The position numbers were made by a program, and so were the translations under genes. A DNA stretch of 64,000 nucleotides from Thiohalomonas sp963783235 (GTDB lineage: Bacteria; Pseudomonadota; Gammaproteobacteria; Thiohalomonadales; Thiohalomonadaceae), in NCBI GenBank assembly GCA_963783235.1, contig CAWAMN010000001.1, forward strand, positions 1,178,001 to 1,242,000, read 5' to 3'. Shown here one piece after another: positions 53,377 through 62,784 of this stretch; the stretch's first letter is position 1, and every line of letters starts with the position of its first letter. The notes below the pieces were generated by a model. It saw nothing but the letters and a program-made list of their open reading frames with translations. It made no database searches and was not told where the DNA came from.

Positions 53377-55506
53377 ATGAAAAAAAACGAACCGGCCCTT
53401 TGGCGCGGGCACCCCTACCCTTTGGGTGCGACCTGGGATGGTGAGGGCGTCAACTTCGCCCTGTTCAGCGAACACGCTGAACAGGTGCAGTTATGCCTGT
53501 TCGATCCGAATGGAAGACGGGAAATTAACCGAATCGATATTCCGTGGCAGACGGACCAGGTTTGGCACTGTTACCTGCCCGAAATGCGTCCCGGACAACT
53601 CTACGGCTATCGCGTCCAGGGGCCTTATGATCCGGCATCCGGACACCGCTTCAATTCTCATAAGCTGCTTCTCGATCCCTACGCCAAGGACCTGGTCGGT
53701 TCTTTGCGATGGAGCGACGCCCTGTTCGGCTACCTCATCGGCGATCCCAAAGCGGATCTGATACCCGACCGGCGCGACAGCGCCGCAGGGATGCTGAAGT
53801 GTCGGGTGATCGATACCGCCTTTACCTGGAGCAGCGACAGTCCCCCAAACGTTCCCTGGGACGACACCATCATTTATGAGCTTCACGTCAAGGGCTATAC
53901 GGCTCAGCACCCGGAGATCCCCGCGCCGCTTCGCGGGACCTATGCCGGGCTGGCGACAGCGCCGGTCATTGAACACCTGAAGCGCCTCGGCGTAACGGCC
54001 GTGGAACTGATGCCGGTGCATGCATTTGCGGATGATCGCCACCTCATCGAGAACCGGCTGAGGAACTACTGGGGCTACAACTCCATCGGTTTCTTCGCGC
54101 CAGACCTGCGCTATTCCGCCAGCGGACAGGTGAACGAATTCAAGACCATGGTCAAGACGTTCCATTCGGCAGGCATCGAGGTCATTCTCGATGTGGTCTA
54201 TAACCATACCGCCGAAGGCAACCATATGGGCCCCACGCTGGGGTTTCGCGGTATCGACAACGCGGCCTATTACCGTCTGGTCCAGGATGATAAACGCTAT
54301 TACATGGACTTCACGGGTTGCGGTAACACCCTGAACATGATGCACCCGCGCGTGCTGCAGTTGATCATGGATTCGCTGCGCTACTGGGTTCAGGAAATGC
54401 ACGTGGATGGTTTTCGCTTCGATCTGGCCTCGGCACTCGCCCGCGAATTGCACGAGGTGAACCGACTGGGTGCATTTTTCGATATCATCCACCAGGACCC
54501 GGTACTCTCACAGGTAAAACTGATCGCCGAACCCTGGGATCTGGGCGAAGGCGGCTATCAGGTCGGCAACTTCCCCGTGGGCTGGACCGAATGGAACGGA
54601 AAATACCGCGATACGGTGCGCTCTTACTGGAAGGGCGATGGTGGTGTCATCGGCGAAATCGGCTACCGGCTTACCGGCTCGTCCGATCTGTACGAACACA
54701 GCGGACGTCGGCCCTATGCCTCGATCAATTTCATCACCGCCCATGACGGTTTCACTCTGCAGGACTTGGTCAGCTACAACCATAAGCATAACGAGGCCAA
54801 CGGCGAAGATAATAACGATGGCGAAGACCATAACCGCAGCTGGAATTGCGGTGAGGAGGGGCCCACAGTCAACAAGCATATCCGCGACCTGCGCGCCAAA
54901 CAGAAGCGCAATTTTCTGGCCACGCTGTTTTTCTCCCAAGGCATTCCGATGCTGGTCGGCGGAGATGAAATGGGACGGACCCAGTACGGCAACAACAATG
55001 CCTACTGCCAGGATAACGAGATCAGCTGGGTGGATTGGGATCTCTCCCCTGAAGACCGGGAACTGATCCGTTTTACCGAGTCGATGATTCGGTTGCGAAA
55101 AGATCACCCCACTTTCCATCGCAATTACTTCTTCCAGGGCCGCCGCATCAAAGGGGCGGGCGTCAAGGACATCACATGGCTGCGTCCGGATGGCGGAGAG
55201 ATGACGGATGAGGAGTGGCAACAGTCATTCGCTCGCTGCCTGGGTGTCTTTTTCTCCGGCGCGATCGAAGAGACGGATGCCAAGGGACAGCCGGTTGAAG
55301 ATGACAATATGCTGCTGCTGCTGAATGCCCATCATGAGGAAATCCCCTTCAAGATCCCGGCATTTCCCGCCAAAGCCCGTTGGGCCGTCATCGTCGATAC
55401 CAGCTTCGAAGAAGGCAAGCGCAACGATGGACGCTACTTTTATTCAGGAGGAGAGTATCCGCTGCAGAGCCGCTCAATGGTGCTGCTAGCGCAATGGACA
55501 GGCTGA
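53377..55506 (+). CDS. glgX: Glycogen debranching enzyme, isoamylase-type (GlgX/TreX)
   Basis: The protein has 709 residues. An N-terminal CBM48-like domain (LGATWDGEGVNFALFSEHAEQVQLCLFD) precedes the GH13 barrel. Barrel motifs are ILDVVYNHTAEG, the nucleophile region VDGFRFDLASALARE, the acid in KLIAEPWDLGEGGYQ and FITAHDGF. GlgX/TreX enzymes remove alpha-1,6 branches. Position just before treZ and treY indicates a TreX role, feeding linear maltodextrins to that pair. ATG at 53377 has AAGGAG four bases upstream; a TTG at 53362 is less likely. It is 88 bases before treZ. Confidence 0.92.
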   Translation: MKKNEPALWRGHPYPLGATWDGEGVNFALFSEHAEQVQLCLFDPNGRREINRIDIPWQTDQVWHCYLPEMRPGQLYGYRVQGPYDPASGHRFNSHKLLLDPYAKDLVGSLRWSDALFGYLIGDPKADLIPDRRDSAAGMLKCRVIDTAFTWSSDSPPNVPWDDTIIYELHVKGYTAQHPEIPAPLRGTYAGLATAPVIEHLKRLGVTAVELMPVHAFADDRHLIENRLRNYWGYNSIGFFAPDLRYSASGQVNEFKTMVKTFHSAGIEVILDVVYNHTAEGNHMGPTLGFRGIDNAAYYRLVQDDKRYYMDFTGCGNTLNMMHPRVLQLIMDSLRYWVQEMHVDGFRFDLASALARELHEVNRLGAFFDIIHQDPVLSQVKLIAEPWDLGEGGYQVGNFPVGWTEWNGKYRDTVRSYWKGDGGVIGEIGYRLTGSSDLYEHSGRRPYASINFITAHDGFTLQDLVSYNHKHNEANGEDNNDGEDHNRSWNCGEEGPTVNKHIRDLRAKQKRNFLATLFFSQGIPMLVGGDEMGRTQYGNNNAYCQDNEISWVDWDLSPEDRELIRFTESMIRLRKDHPTFHRNYFFQGRRIKGAGVKDITWLRPDGGEMTDEEWQQSFARCLGVFFSGAIEETDAKGQPVEDDNMLLLLNAHHEEIPFKIPAFPAKARWAVIVDTSFEEGKRNDGRYFYSGGEYPLQSRSMVLLAQWTG

Positions 55507-55594
55507 GATCGCGCAAATCCATACGCAGGGACCGGATAACTGTTCATGAATCCTGCAGTAGCCGGAAGTCAGGAGCTGTTCACAGGGAGATTTC

Positions 55595-57445
55595 ATGCGA
55601 CGCAAGCACACGATGCCTTTTGGCGCGGCCGTATTGCCTTCCGGTGGTGTCCGTTTCCAACTCTGGGCACCGGCAGCACACCAGGTGGAGCTACACCTGG
55701 AGGGGCGTTGGGGTGAAAGCGTTCAAGCGATGGAGGCCCGTGACGAGGGCTGGTTCGTTTTGGAGACCGACCGGGCAAGCGCCGGTACACTCTATCGGTT
55801 TCGCATCGACGACCGGGAACCTCTGGTTCCGGATCCGGCTTCCCGGCACCAGCCGCGCGATGTACACGGCCCGAGCCAGGTCATCGATCCGCAGGCGTTT
55901 GAGTGGAGGGATGGAGCCTGGAGTGGGCGTGCCTGGAAAGAGGCGGTGTTTTACGAGCTGCATGTCGGCAGTTTCACCCCGTCAGGTACATTTGCCGGTG
56001 CCGAGGCGCGTCTCGACCATCTTGCCGAACTGGGTATCACAGCAGTCGAACTGATGCCGGTGGCCGACTTCCCCGGCCGCCGCAACTGGGGCTATGACGG
56101 TGTTCTGCCCTTCGCTCCGGATGCCCGTTACGGGACACCCGAGGAGTTGAAGAGACTCGTCCAGGCGGCCCATGATCGGAACCTGATGATCTTCCTCGAT
56201 GTGGTCTATAACCACTTCGGTCCCGAAGGGAACTATCTTCATCTGTACGCCCCCCAATTTTTTAATGACAGGCACCATACGCCCTGGGGGACCGCAATCA
56301 ATTACGATGGCGAAGACAACCATTGGGTGCGCCGCTACTTTATCGACAACGCCCTCTATTGGCTCAACGAATACCACTTCGACGGCCTCCGTCTGGATGC
56401 CGTTCACGCCATATGCGACGACTCGCATCCAGACATACTGGAGGAGTTGGCCGAGACGGTCGCGGACGGCCCCGGTAGCGAGCGGAAAGTCCATTTGGTG
56501 CTGGAAAACGATAAAAATATCGCCCACTATCTGGAGCGCACGCCCGGAGCCAAACCGCGCTGGTACCAGGCGCAGTGGAACGACGATATCCATCATGCGG
56601 CCCACGTCCTCATAACCGGAGAGACTTCCGGATACTACGAGGATTATGCGGAGGCGCCGTCAACCTTGCTGGGGCGCTGTCTGGCCGAGGGTTTTGCCTA
56701 CCAGGGCGAACCCTCACCGCATCGTGGCGGCGTCCCCCGAGGTCAGCCGAGCGCGCATTTACCGGCCGAGGCCTTTGTCTCCTTTCTGGAGAACCACGAC
56801 CAGGTGGGAAACCGCGCCTTCGGCGAGCGCCCGTCTGTGCTCGCCCCCGAGGAGGCTGTGGGGGCTGCACTGACGGTCCTGCTGCTGGCACCGAGCCCTC
56901 CCCTCCTCTTCATGGGACAGGAGTGGGGGAGCCGGCAACCCTTTCCCTTCTTCTGCGATTTCGGCGATGAACTGCGCGAAGCGGTGACCGAGGGGCGCCG
57001 CCGTGAATTCGAACGCTTTCCCGAGTTTTCCGATCCGGCGGTCAGGAAACGGATACCGGACCCGATGGCCGATGGGACCTTCGCGAGTGCCGTGCTTCGC
57101 TGGGCGGATTCAGACCGCCCCGAGGGCAGGCGCTGGCTTCAGTTGCACCAGGAGCTACTCCGAATCCGAAAGCGCTCGGTCGTCCCCCATCTTGGCGGAA
57201 CCGGCTGGGAGGCCGGGTATAAAAGCCTTGGCGATCAGGCCCTGCAGGTCTGGTGGCACTGCCCGGACGGAACGCTGCTTCATCTTTACGCCAACCTGAG
57301 CGACCGTCCCCTCTCGGGAGCCGTGTCCGGCCCGGGTGAAATGCTGTTTGCCTGGCCGACGGCACCGGCGGGAACCGGTTCGGACGGACTTCCGCCCTGG
57401 TCCGCCGTCTGGTACATCGAGCACGGCGCAGCGCGCGTTGGATAG
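55595..57445 (+). CDS. treZ: Malto-oligosyltrehalose trehalohydrolase
   Basis: The protein has 616 residues. An N-terminal Ig-like E-set domain (GGVRFQLWAPAAHQVELHLEG) precedes a GH13 barrel with YELHVGSFTPSGTF, IFLDVVYNHFGPEGNYL, FDGLRLDAVHAI (nucleophile Asp) and FLENHDQVGNRA. FNDRHHTPWGTAINYDGEDN is typical of TreZ. It releases trehalose from maltooligosyl-trehalose made by TreY. GGGAG lies six bases before ATG at 55595. The treY gene begins four bases after its stop. Confidence 0.93.
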   Translation: MRRKHTMPFGAAVLPSGGVRFQLWAPAAHQVELHLEGRWGESVQAMEARDEGWFVLETDRASAGTLYRFRIDDREPLVPDPASRHQPRDVHGPSQVIDPQAFEWRDGAWSGRAWKEAVFYELHVGSFTPSGTFAGAEARLDHLAELGITAVELMPVADFPGRRNWGYDGVLPFAPDARYGTPEELKRLVQAAHDRNLMIFLDVVYNHFGPEGNYLHLYAPQFFNDRHHTPWGTAINYDGEDNHWVRRYFIDNALYWLNEYHFDGLRLDAVHAICDDSHPDILEELAETVADGPGSERKVHLVLENDKNIAHYLERTPGAKPRWYQAQWNDDIHHAAHVLITGETSGYYEDYAEAPSTLLGRCLAEGFAYQGEPSPHRGGVPRGQPSAHLPAEAFVSFLENHDQVGNRAFGERPSVLAPEEAVGAALTVLLLAPSPPLLFMGQEWGSRQPFPFFCDFGDELREAVTEGRRREFERFPEFSDPAVRKRIPDPMADGTFASAVLRWADSDRPEGRRWLQLHQELLRIRKRSVVPHLGGTGWEAGYKSLGDQALQVWWHCPDGTLLHLYANLSDRPLSGAVSGPGEMLFAWPTAPAGTGSDGLPPWSAVWYIEHGAARVG

Positions 57446-57449
57446 CGGC

Positions 57450-60335
57450 ATGACTGAGATTCGACACATACCGCTGAGCACCTATCGGCTGCAATTCAAT
57501 CGTGAATTCACCTTTACGGATGCCGCCGATCTGGTCTCCTACCTGGACCGCCTTGGCGTCAGTCACGCCTATGCTTCTCCTTATCTGAAGGCGCGCGCCG
57601 GGAGCGTTCACGGCTACGACATCGTTGATCACAACGAACTCAATCCGGAAATAGGCGACGGCGACAGTTTCCACCATTTTGTCCACACGCTTCGCGATCA
57701 CGGCATGGGCCAGATCCTTGATTTGGTGCCCAACCATATGGGCATATTCGGGGATGACAATGTCTGGTGGCTGGATGTGTTGGAAAATGGTCCGGCCTCG
57801 GCTTACGCCGTTTTCTTCGATATCGAGTGGAGACCCACGAAGGAGGTGTTACGCGGCAAGGTGCTTGTTCCCGTCCTCGGCTATCATTACGGGAACATCC
57901 TGGAAGATGGGCAACTCACACTGGATTTCGAAGCGGAACGAGGTGAATTCAGCGTCTGGTACTGGGCACACCGTTTTCCCATCGACCCGGCCACCTACCC
58001 CGTCATCCTGGAGCACGGGATGGAGGACTTCGTTGAAGCCCGTGGCGAGGATGACCCCGCGGTACAGGATCTCCAGGCTTTGATCACCTCCTTCGGCCAC
58101 CTTCCCGCTCGCTGGGATCAAGTGGAGGACAAACTGGCCGAGCGCCGCCGCGACAAGGAGATCCACAAGCGCCACTTTACCGAATTGTGTGTCCGCGCTC
58201 CCGAGATCGCCGAATATATCCGAACCAGCGTCGATCGCTTCAACGGTACCCCGGGCGAGCCCCCATCGTTCGATGCACTACACCGGCTGTTGGAACAGCA
58301 GGCTTATCGGCTGGCCTATTGGCAAGTTGCCTCGGACGATATCAATTACCGGCGTTTTTTCGATATCAACGACCTGGCCGGATTGCGTCAGGAGGAGCCG
58401 GAAGTCTTCGACACCACCCACCGCCTGGTCCTCGAGCTGTTGCATGATGGTAGCCTGGACGGCGTGCGGATCGATCACCCTGACGGCCTTTACGATCCAG
58501 CCGATTACTACCGTCGACTTCAAAAAGCCGGGGCCCGGGCGCTACCCGAACAAGTCCGCTCCGAACCCCACGAAGCACCGGCTTTTTACCTGGTGGTGGA
58601 AAAGATCCTCGGTTCCCACGAACACCTCCCGGGAGATTGGCCTGTTCACGGCACTACCGGCTACGATTTTGCCAACCTCCTCACCAGCCTGTTGGTATTC
58701 CCCGATTCCGAGAATGAACTGACGCGACTCTATAACCGTTTTACCGGTAATCGCTACGATTTCGACGCGTTACTCTTCGAGAAGAAAAAGCTGGTCATAA
58801 AAACCCAATTGTCCAGCGAGCTTGCGGTGCTGGCCAACATGCTGGACCAGATCGCACAGCACAACCGCTATACGAGAGATTTCACGCTCAATGGCCTTCG
58901 CGATGCATTGATGGTGGTGGTGGCGAGCTTTCCCGTTTACCGGACCTATGTCAGTGGTAGTACTCCGCTCCAGGAGGAGGACCGGAGGTATATAGAGTGG
59001 GCGGTCGCATGGGCCAAGAAACGCAGTCCCGCCGCCGACATCAGTATTTTCGATTTTGTAAAAGAGATACTGCTCGGTGAAAACGTGGCGCTGCAAAGTG
59101 AGGAACTGCGGTGGCGAGCGCTGACGTTCACCATGAAGTTCCAGCAGTACACCTCTCCTGTGATGGCAAAAGGGTTGGAGGATACGGCCTTTTACGTCTA
59201 TCACCGGCTCACTTCATTGAATGAGGTGGGCGGCGATCCCCGCCGCTTTGCTTTGTCCGTATCGGCATTTCACCGTGCCAATGCCGAACGGCTCCAGAAT
59301 TGGCCGGCCGCGATGCTGTCGACCTCGACCCACGATTCCAAACGCAGCGAGGATGTCCGTGCACGCATCAACGTCATTTCCGAACTACCCAACGACTGGC
59401 AGCGCCATGTCGGACGCTGGAGCCGCCTCAATCGCGCCAAAAAGATCACCGTCGACGGTAAACCCGCCCCGTCCCGCAATGATGAGTATCTTCTCTATCA
59501 AACCCTGGTCGGGGCGTGGCCCCTGCATCCCCAGGAAGGCGATGCCTTAGAGGCATTTCGCAACCGGATTCGCGACTACATGTTGAAGGCGATCAAGGAA
59601 TCCAAGGTACACTCCTCGTGGATTAATCCCAACGAGGAGTATGAAAAAGCGGTGGTCCACTTCGTCGACAGTCTGCTCGCCGACGGCAACAACCGTTTCC
59701 TGAGCGACTTTCGGCCTTTCGTGCGGCGTGTGTCCCGGTTTGGCCTCTTCAACTCCCTGTCTCAGGTCACACTCAAGCTCACCTCTCCGGGAATACCCGA
59801 CATCTATCAGGGCAATGAGCTGTGGGAGTTTGCCCTGGTGGACCCGGACAATCGGCATCCTGTTGATTATGTCAGGCGTCGGCATCTACTCGGAAAGCTG
59901 GCGGGAGAGCCGGTGAGCCCGGAACTCGCCCGTGACCTCATGGCGCATATCGGCGACGGGCGCATCAAGCTGTTTGTCACGTGGCGTCTGCTTCAGCTGC
60001 GTCGCCGGTATCCCGACCTCTTTCTGGAGGGGAAATACACACCTTTGGCGGTTGAGGGACCCAAGGCGGAGCACCTGTGCGCCTTTGCGAGAGAAACCGA
60101 GCGACAGTGCCTGGTGGCGGTCGTACCCCGGTGGTTTGCACGGCTACTGGTCGATACCGATTACCCCACGGGAGAGGCGCTCTGGGCGGAAACGGGATTA
60201 GAATGGCCCAAAGCGGGCCGTTTTCGGAACCTCTTCACCGATGCGGTTATTGAGATTGGCCAGAGCCCGGTATCGGCCCCCGACCTATTTCGGGACTTCC
60301 CTGTTTCGGTTTTCACCCTCGAAGAGGATTCCTGA
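57450..60335 (+). CDS. treY: Malto-oligosyltrehalose synthase
   Basis: The protein has about 961 residues. STYRLQFNREFTFTDA and YASPYLKARAGSVHGYDIVDHNELNPEIG at the start are TreY hallmarks. DLVPNHMGIFGDDN follows, then a large insertion, RIDHPDGLYDP (nucleophile region), FYLVVEKILGSHEHLPGD (acid Glu) and MLSTSTHDSKRSEDVRAR late in the barrel. The enzyme turns the reducing-end glucose of a maltodextrin into trehalose by intramolecular transglycosylation. ATG at 57450 lies four bases after treZ; an upstream in-frame ATG at 57336 sits inside treZ and is rejected. It converges on moaA with 12 bases between stops. Confidence 0.94.
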   Translation: MTEIRHIPLSTYRLQFNREFTFTDAADLVSYLDRLGVSHAYASPYLKARAGSVHGYDIVDHNELNPEIGDGDSFHHFVHTLRDHGMGQILDLVPNHMGIFGDDNVWWLDVLENGPASAYAVFFDIEWRPTKEVLRGKVLVPVLGYHYGNILEDGQLTLDFEAERGEFSVWYWAHRFPIDPATYPVILEHGMEDFVEARGEDDPAVQDLQALITSFGHLPARWDQVEDKLAERRRDKEIHKRHFTELCVRAPEIAEYIRTSVDRFNGTPGEPPSFDALHRLLEQQAYRLAYWQVASDDINYRRFFDINDLAGLRQEEPEVFDTTHRLVLELLHDGSLDGVRIDHPDGLYDPADYYRRLQKAGARALPEQVRSEPHEAPAFYLVVEKILGSHEHLPGDWPVHGTTGYDFANLLTSLLVFPDSENELTRLYNRFTGNRYDFDALLFEKKKLVIKTQLSSELAVLANMLDQIAQHNRYTRDFTLNGLRDALMVVVASFPVYRTYVSGSTPLQEEDRRYIEWAVAWAKKRSPAADISIFDFVKEILLGENVALQSEELRWRALTFTMKFQQYTSPVMAKGLEDTAFYVYHRLTSLNEVGGDPRRFALSVSAFHRANAERLQNWPAAMLSTSTHDSKRSEDVRARINVISELPNDWQRHVGRWSRLNRAKKITVDGKPAPSRNDEYLLYQTLVGAWPLHPQEGDALEAFRNRIRDYMLKAIKESKVHSSWINPNEEYEKAVVHFVDSLLADGNNRFLSDFRPFVRRVSRFGLFNSLSQVTLKLTSPGIPDIYQGNELWEFALVDPDNRHPVDYVRRRHLLGKLAGEPVSPELARDLMAHIGDGRIKLFVTWRLLQLRRRYPDLFLEGKYTPLAVEGPKAEHLCAFARETERQCLVAVVPRWFARLLVDTDYPTGEALWAETGLEWPKAGRFRNLFTDAVIEIGQSPVSAPDLFRDFPVSVFTLEEDS

Positions 60336-60347
60336 AGGGTGCGGGGT

Positions 60348-61318
60348 CTAACCGCCGGTTTGCGCCATGTACCGCACCACCTGCTGCTCTCCCCCGAAAT
60401 CATGACGGGCCGGTTTGCGGGCCAGTGCGCCATGAATGGCTTCGATCAAACCGTCACGCGAGCCCTCATTGAGCCAGGGACGTAACGAGACGGCATGTTC
60501 GTGACCCAGGCAGGTATAGAGCACGCCATTCGCTCCCAAGCGGACCCGGTTGCAGGTGTCACAGAAGTGCTGAGACAGCGGGGTGATGAAGCCGATGCGC
60601 GTCTCGGTACCCGCTATCCGGAAATAGCGCGCAGGCCCTCCCCGGGAAATACGTCCGGGATGAGGTCGTAAGTCGCTTCGAGGCGCTGGCGCACTTCACG
60701 CAAATCAACGAACCGGTCGGCGGCGTCCTTACCGGTCTGCCCCATGGGCATGGTCTCGATAAAGCGTAATGTGATGCCGTGCTCGTTGCAGTAGGAGACC
60801 ATTGCCTCGACTTCGTCGTCATTGATACCCCGCATCACTACCGCATTGACTTTCATCGGCGTCAGCCCTGCCTCGATGGCAGCTGAAACCCCATCGAGAA
60901 CCGATTGCAGGCTGCCTCCGCCGGTTATCTCGGCAAATCTTTCCGCCCGTAGAGAATCAAGACTGACATTCAGCCGGTTCACCCCGGCCGCCCTCAACTG
61001 GCCCGCCACTTCTCCGAGACGGGAACCATTGGTGGAAAGTGATAGATCTTCGATGCCGGCAATGCGCGAAACCGCGTTGCAAACCTCAACTATATCGCGA
61101 CGTACCAACGGTTCACCACCGGTAAGACGGACCCGTGAAACGCCCAGTTCGGCAAACGCCTCCACCACTTGCCCAATCTCCCGGGGCGACAGTCGCTCTT
61201 CATGGCCGCAAAAGCCCTTGAACCCCTTCGGCAAGCAGTAAAAACAGCGCATGTCACACCGGTCGGTCACCGATACCCGCAAGTAGTCCACCCGCCGTCC
61301 GTGTCCGTCTGTCAACAT
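60348..61318 (-). CDS. moaA: GTP 3',8-cyclase MoaA, interrupted by a one-base frameshift
   Basis: The restored protein has about 323 residues, the family's length. The radical-SAM motif is SVTDRCDMRCFYCLP (Cx3Cx2C). LTGGEPLVRRDI, LSLSTNGS and LNVSLDSL follow. After ...YDLIPDVFPG the given frame hits an early TAG at 60614. One frame over the sequence continues ...GPARYFRIAG and FCDTCNRVRLGANGVLYTCL, the second Fe-S site (CxxC...C), to TAG at 60348. The break is at the run of G (C on the plus strand) near 60648-60651; one more G would restore the frame. MoaA starts molybdenum-cofactor synthesis, needed by the nitrate reductase genes nearby. GAGGA precedes ATG at 61318. Confidence 0.92.
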
Positions 61319-61449
61319 GCTTTTTGTCCTCTAGAGGGGAACGTGGAGTTGGCCGGACGCCCCAATGGCAGCGCTCACTTTGTCACCGACGGTGATTCTT
61401 GTTCAATCCTTTGCCCCCTAACCTCCGAGGGCTGAGGGATGTCCAACGC

Positions 61450-61815
61450 TCAATGCTCACCCTTGGTCTTGCGAATACCCGCCAGTCGGTTGCCCTGTTT
61501 TTGCGGACCACCCTTGGGGAAAATATCATGAAGGTACCGGTTGTTGCCCTTCTCCGGTCCCCACTGAGCCTTGAAGTGCTTGATCATGGTGCGCACTTGT
61601 GCCTGGACATTGTGCTCATCGTAGTACTCACGGATGTAATGTATGACATCCCAGTGTTCGCCGGTCAGTTCCAGTCCTTCGTGGGCGGCAAGCGCCACGG
61701 CAAAATCTTCCGACCATTCATCCATGTTCTGGATATAGCCTTCCGAGTCGGTCATCACCGGCTGCCCTTTGACCAGGATGGTATTCGTTTTATGGGCCCA
61801 AGGATTGGTATTCAT
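61450..61815 (-). CDS. DsrC/TusE-family protein lacking both C-terminal cysteines (RspA-like)
   Basis: The protein has 121 residues. Family features are DSEGYIQNMDEWSEDFAVALAA, ELTGEHWDVIHYIREYY and the C-terminal arm KQGNRLAGIRKTKGEH. In DsrC that arm carries two cysteines, the penultimate one and one ten residues before; TusE keeps only the penultimate one. Here both positions hold other residues (Glu and Asn), so sulfur-relay chemistry on Cys is impossible. Cysteine-free DsrC-like proteins have been called RspA and are thought regulatory. It sits between moaA and narI, with its own upstream region after the nar terminator. ATG at 61815 has GGAGG seven bases upstream. Confidence 0.85.
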   Translation of the reverse strand: MNTNPWAHKTNTILVKGQPVMTDSEGYIQNMDEWSEDFAVALAAHEGLELTGEHWDVIHYIREYYDEHNVQAQVRTMIKHFKAQWGPEKGNNRYLHDIFPKGGPQKQGNRLAGIRKTKGEH

Positions 61816-62009
61816 CAAACCGCCTCCTTTATTGTCGGTCCAAATTGTATCTCATCATTTCTCAGCAGCCATTTCCGGTAAATATGGAAGAGGCGCTACC
61901 TCTTAGGGGGGAGTTATCCACCGGCTACGCCAAATCCGGGCAACGCTTCGACTGGGGCGGCCCGCTTTCGGTGGTTACCCCATCCGAGTGTAATCAATTC
62001 CGGCAGGCG

Positions 62010-62040
62010 AAAAAAATGCCCCTCCAAATGGGGAGGGGCA
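62010..62040 (-). terminator. Intrinsic terminator of the nar operon
   Basis: On the minus strand TGCCCCTCC pairs with GGAGGGGCA, followed by a run of seven T (A at 62010-62016 on the plus strand). It starts about 30 bases after the narI stop, so the DsrC-like gene downstream is probably transcribed on its own. Confidence 0.85.
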
Positions 62041-62070
62041 AGTTTCCGATCGTCGGAGGAACGGAGGAAT

Positions 62071-62772
62071 TTAAGGCATCATCGGGCGCGGACGCTTGGT
62101 CCGGACTACCTGATAGGCCCGACCCATGTAGCCCACCGGGACGCTCCAGATGTGCACCAGACGCGAGAAGGGGAACAGCAGGAACACCGTCATCCCGAAG
62201 AACAGGTGGATTTTGAAGATCGTGTCCACCCCGGCCAGAAGCGCCGGCTGCGGGTGAAGCGTCGCCACACTCTGCACCCAGTTCGCCAGAGCGATCATTA
62301 CACTCGGATCGCCGTGATTGGCATGGGATATCGAGACCGGCAGCGTGGACAACCCCAGAAGCAGAGTGACCATCAACCAGGAGAGGATAAAGATATCCAT
62401 TTTCCGGGTAGCGGCCCGGACCCGGCTGTTGCTAATCCGCCGAAGCCAAAGCATGACGCCGCCAATCAGGCACAGAGAACCGAAAACGGAACCCGCAATG
62501 ATGGCGACATTCTGGTGCGCCATATCGGAGACGCCCATGGCGAGGAACCAGCTGTGGGGCGTCAACAGCCCGACCAGGTGGCCGAAAAAGATAGCGATAA
62601 TTCCGATGTGGAACAGATTACTGGCCACCCGGAGATTACGTTTGTCGAGAAGCTGGGTGGAGTCACTCTTCCAGGTGTACTGCTCCCGGTCGAACCGAAC
62701 CCAGCTACCAAGCAGGAAGATAGTTCCTGCCAGATAGGGATATGCACCATAAATAAATTCTTGCAGTGTCAT
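62071..62772 (-). CDS. narI: Respiratory nitrate reductase gamma subunit NarI
   Basis: The protein has 233 residues and five membrane spans. FIYGAYPYLAGTIFLLGSWVR opens it. Haem-b histidines are expected in LFHIGIIAIFFGHLVG (early) and KIHLFFGMTVFLLFPFSRLVHIWSVP (late). It oxidises quinol at the membrane and passes electrons to NarH. AAGGAG precedes ATG at 62772. It is 12 bases after narJ and is the last gene before the terminator. Confidence 0.95.
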   Translation of the reverse strand: MTLQEFIYGAYPYLAGTIFLLGSWVRFDREQYTWKSDSTQLLDKRNLRVASNLFHIGIIAIFFGHLVGLLTPHSWFLAMGVSDMAHQNVAIIAGSVFGSLCLIGGVMLWLRRISNSRVRAATRKMDIFILSWLMVTLLLGLSTLPVSISHANHGDPSVMIALANWVQSVATLHPQPALLAGVDTIFKIHLFFGMTVFLLFPFSRLVHIWSVPVGYMGRAYQVVRTKRPRPMMP

Positions 62773-62784
62773 GGCTCTTTCTCC

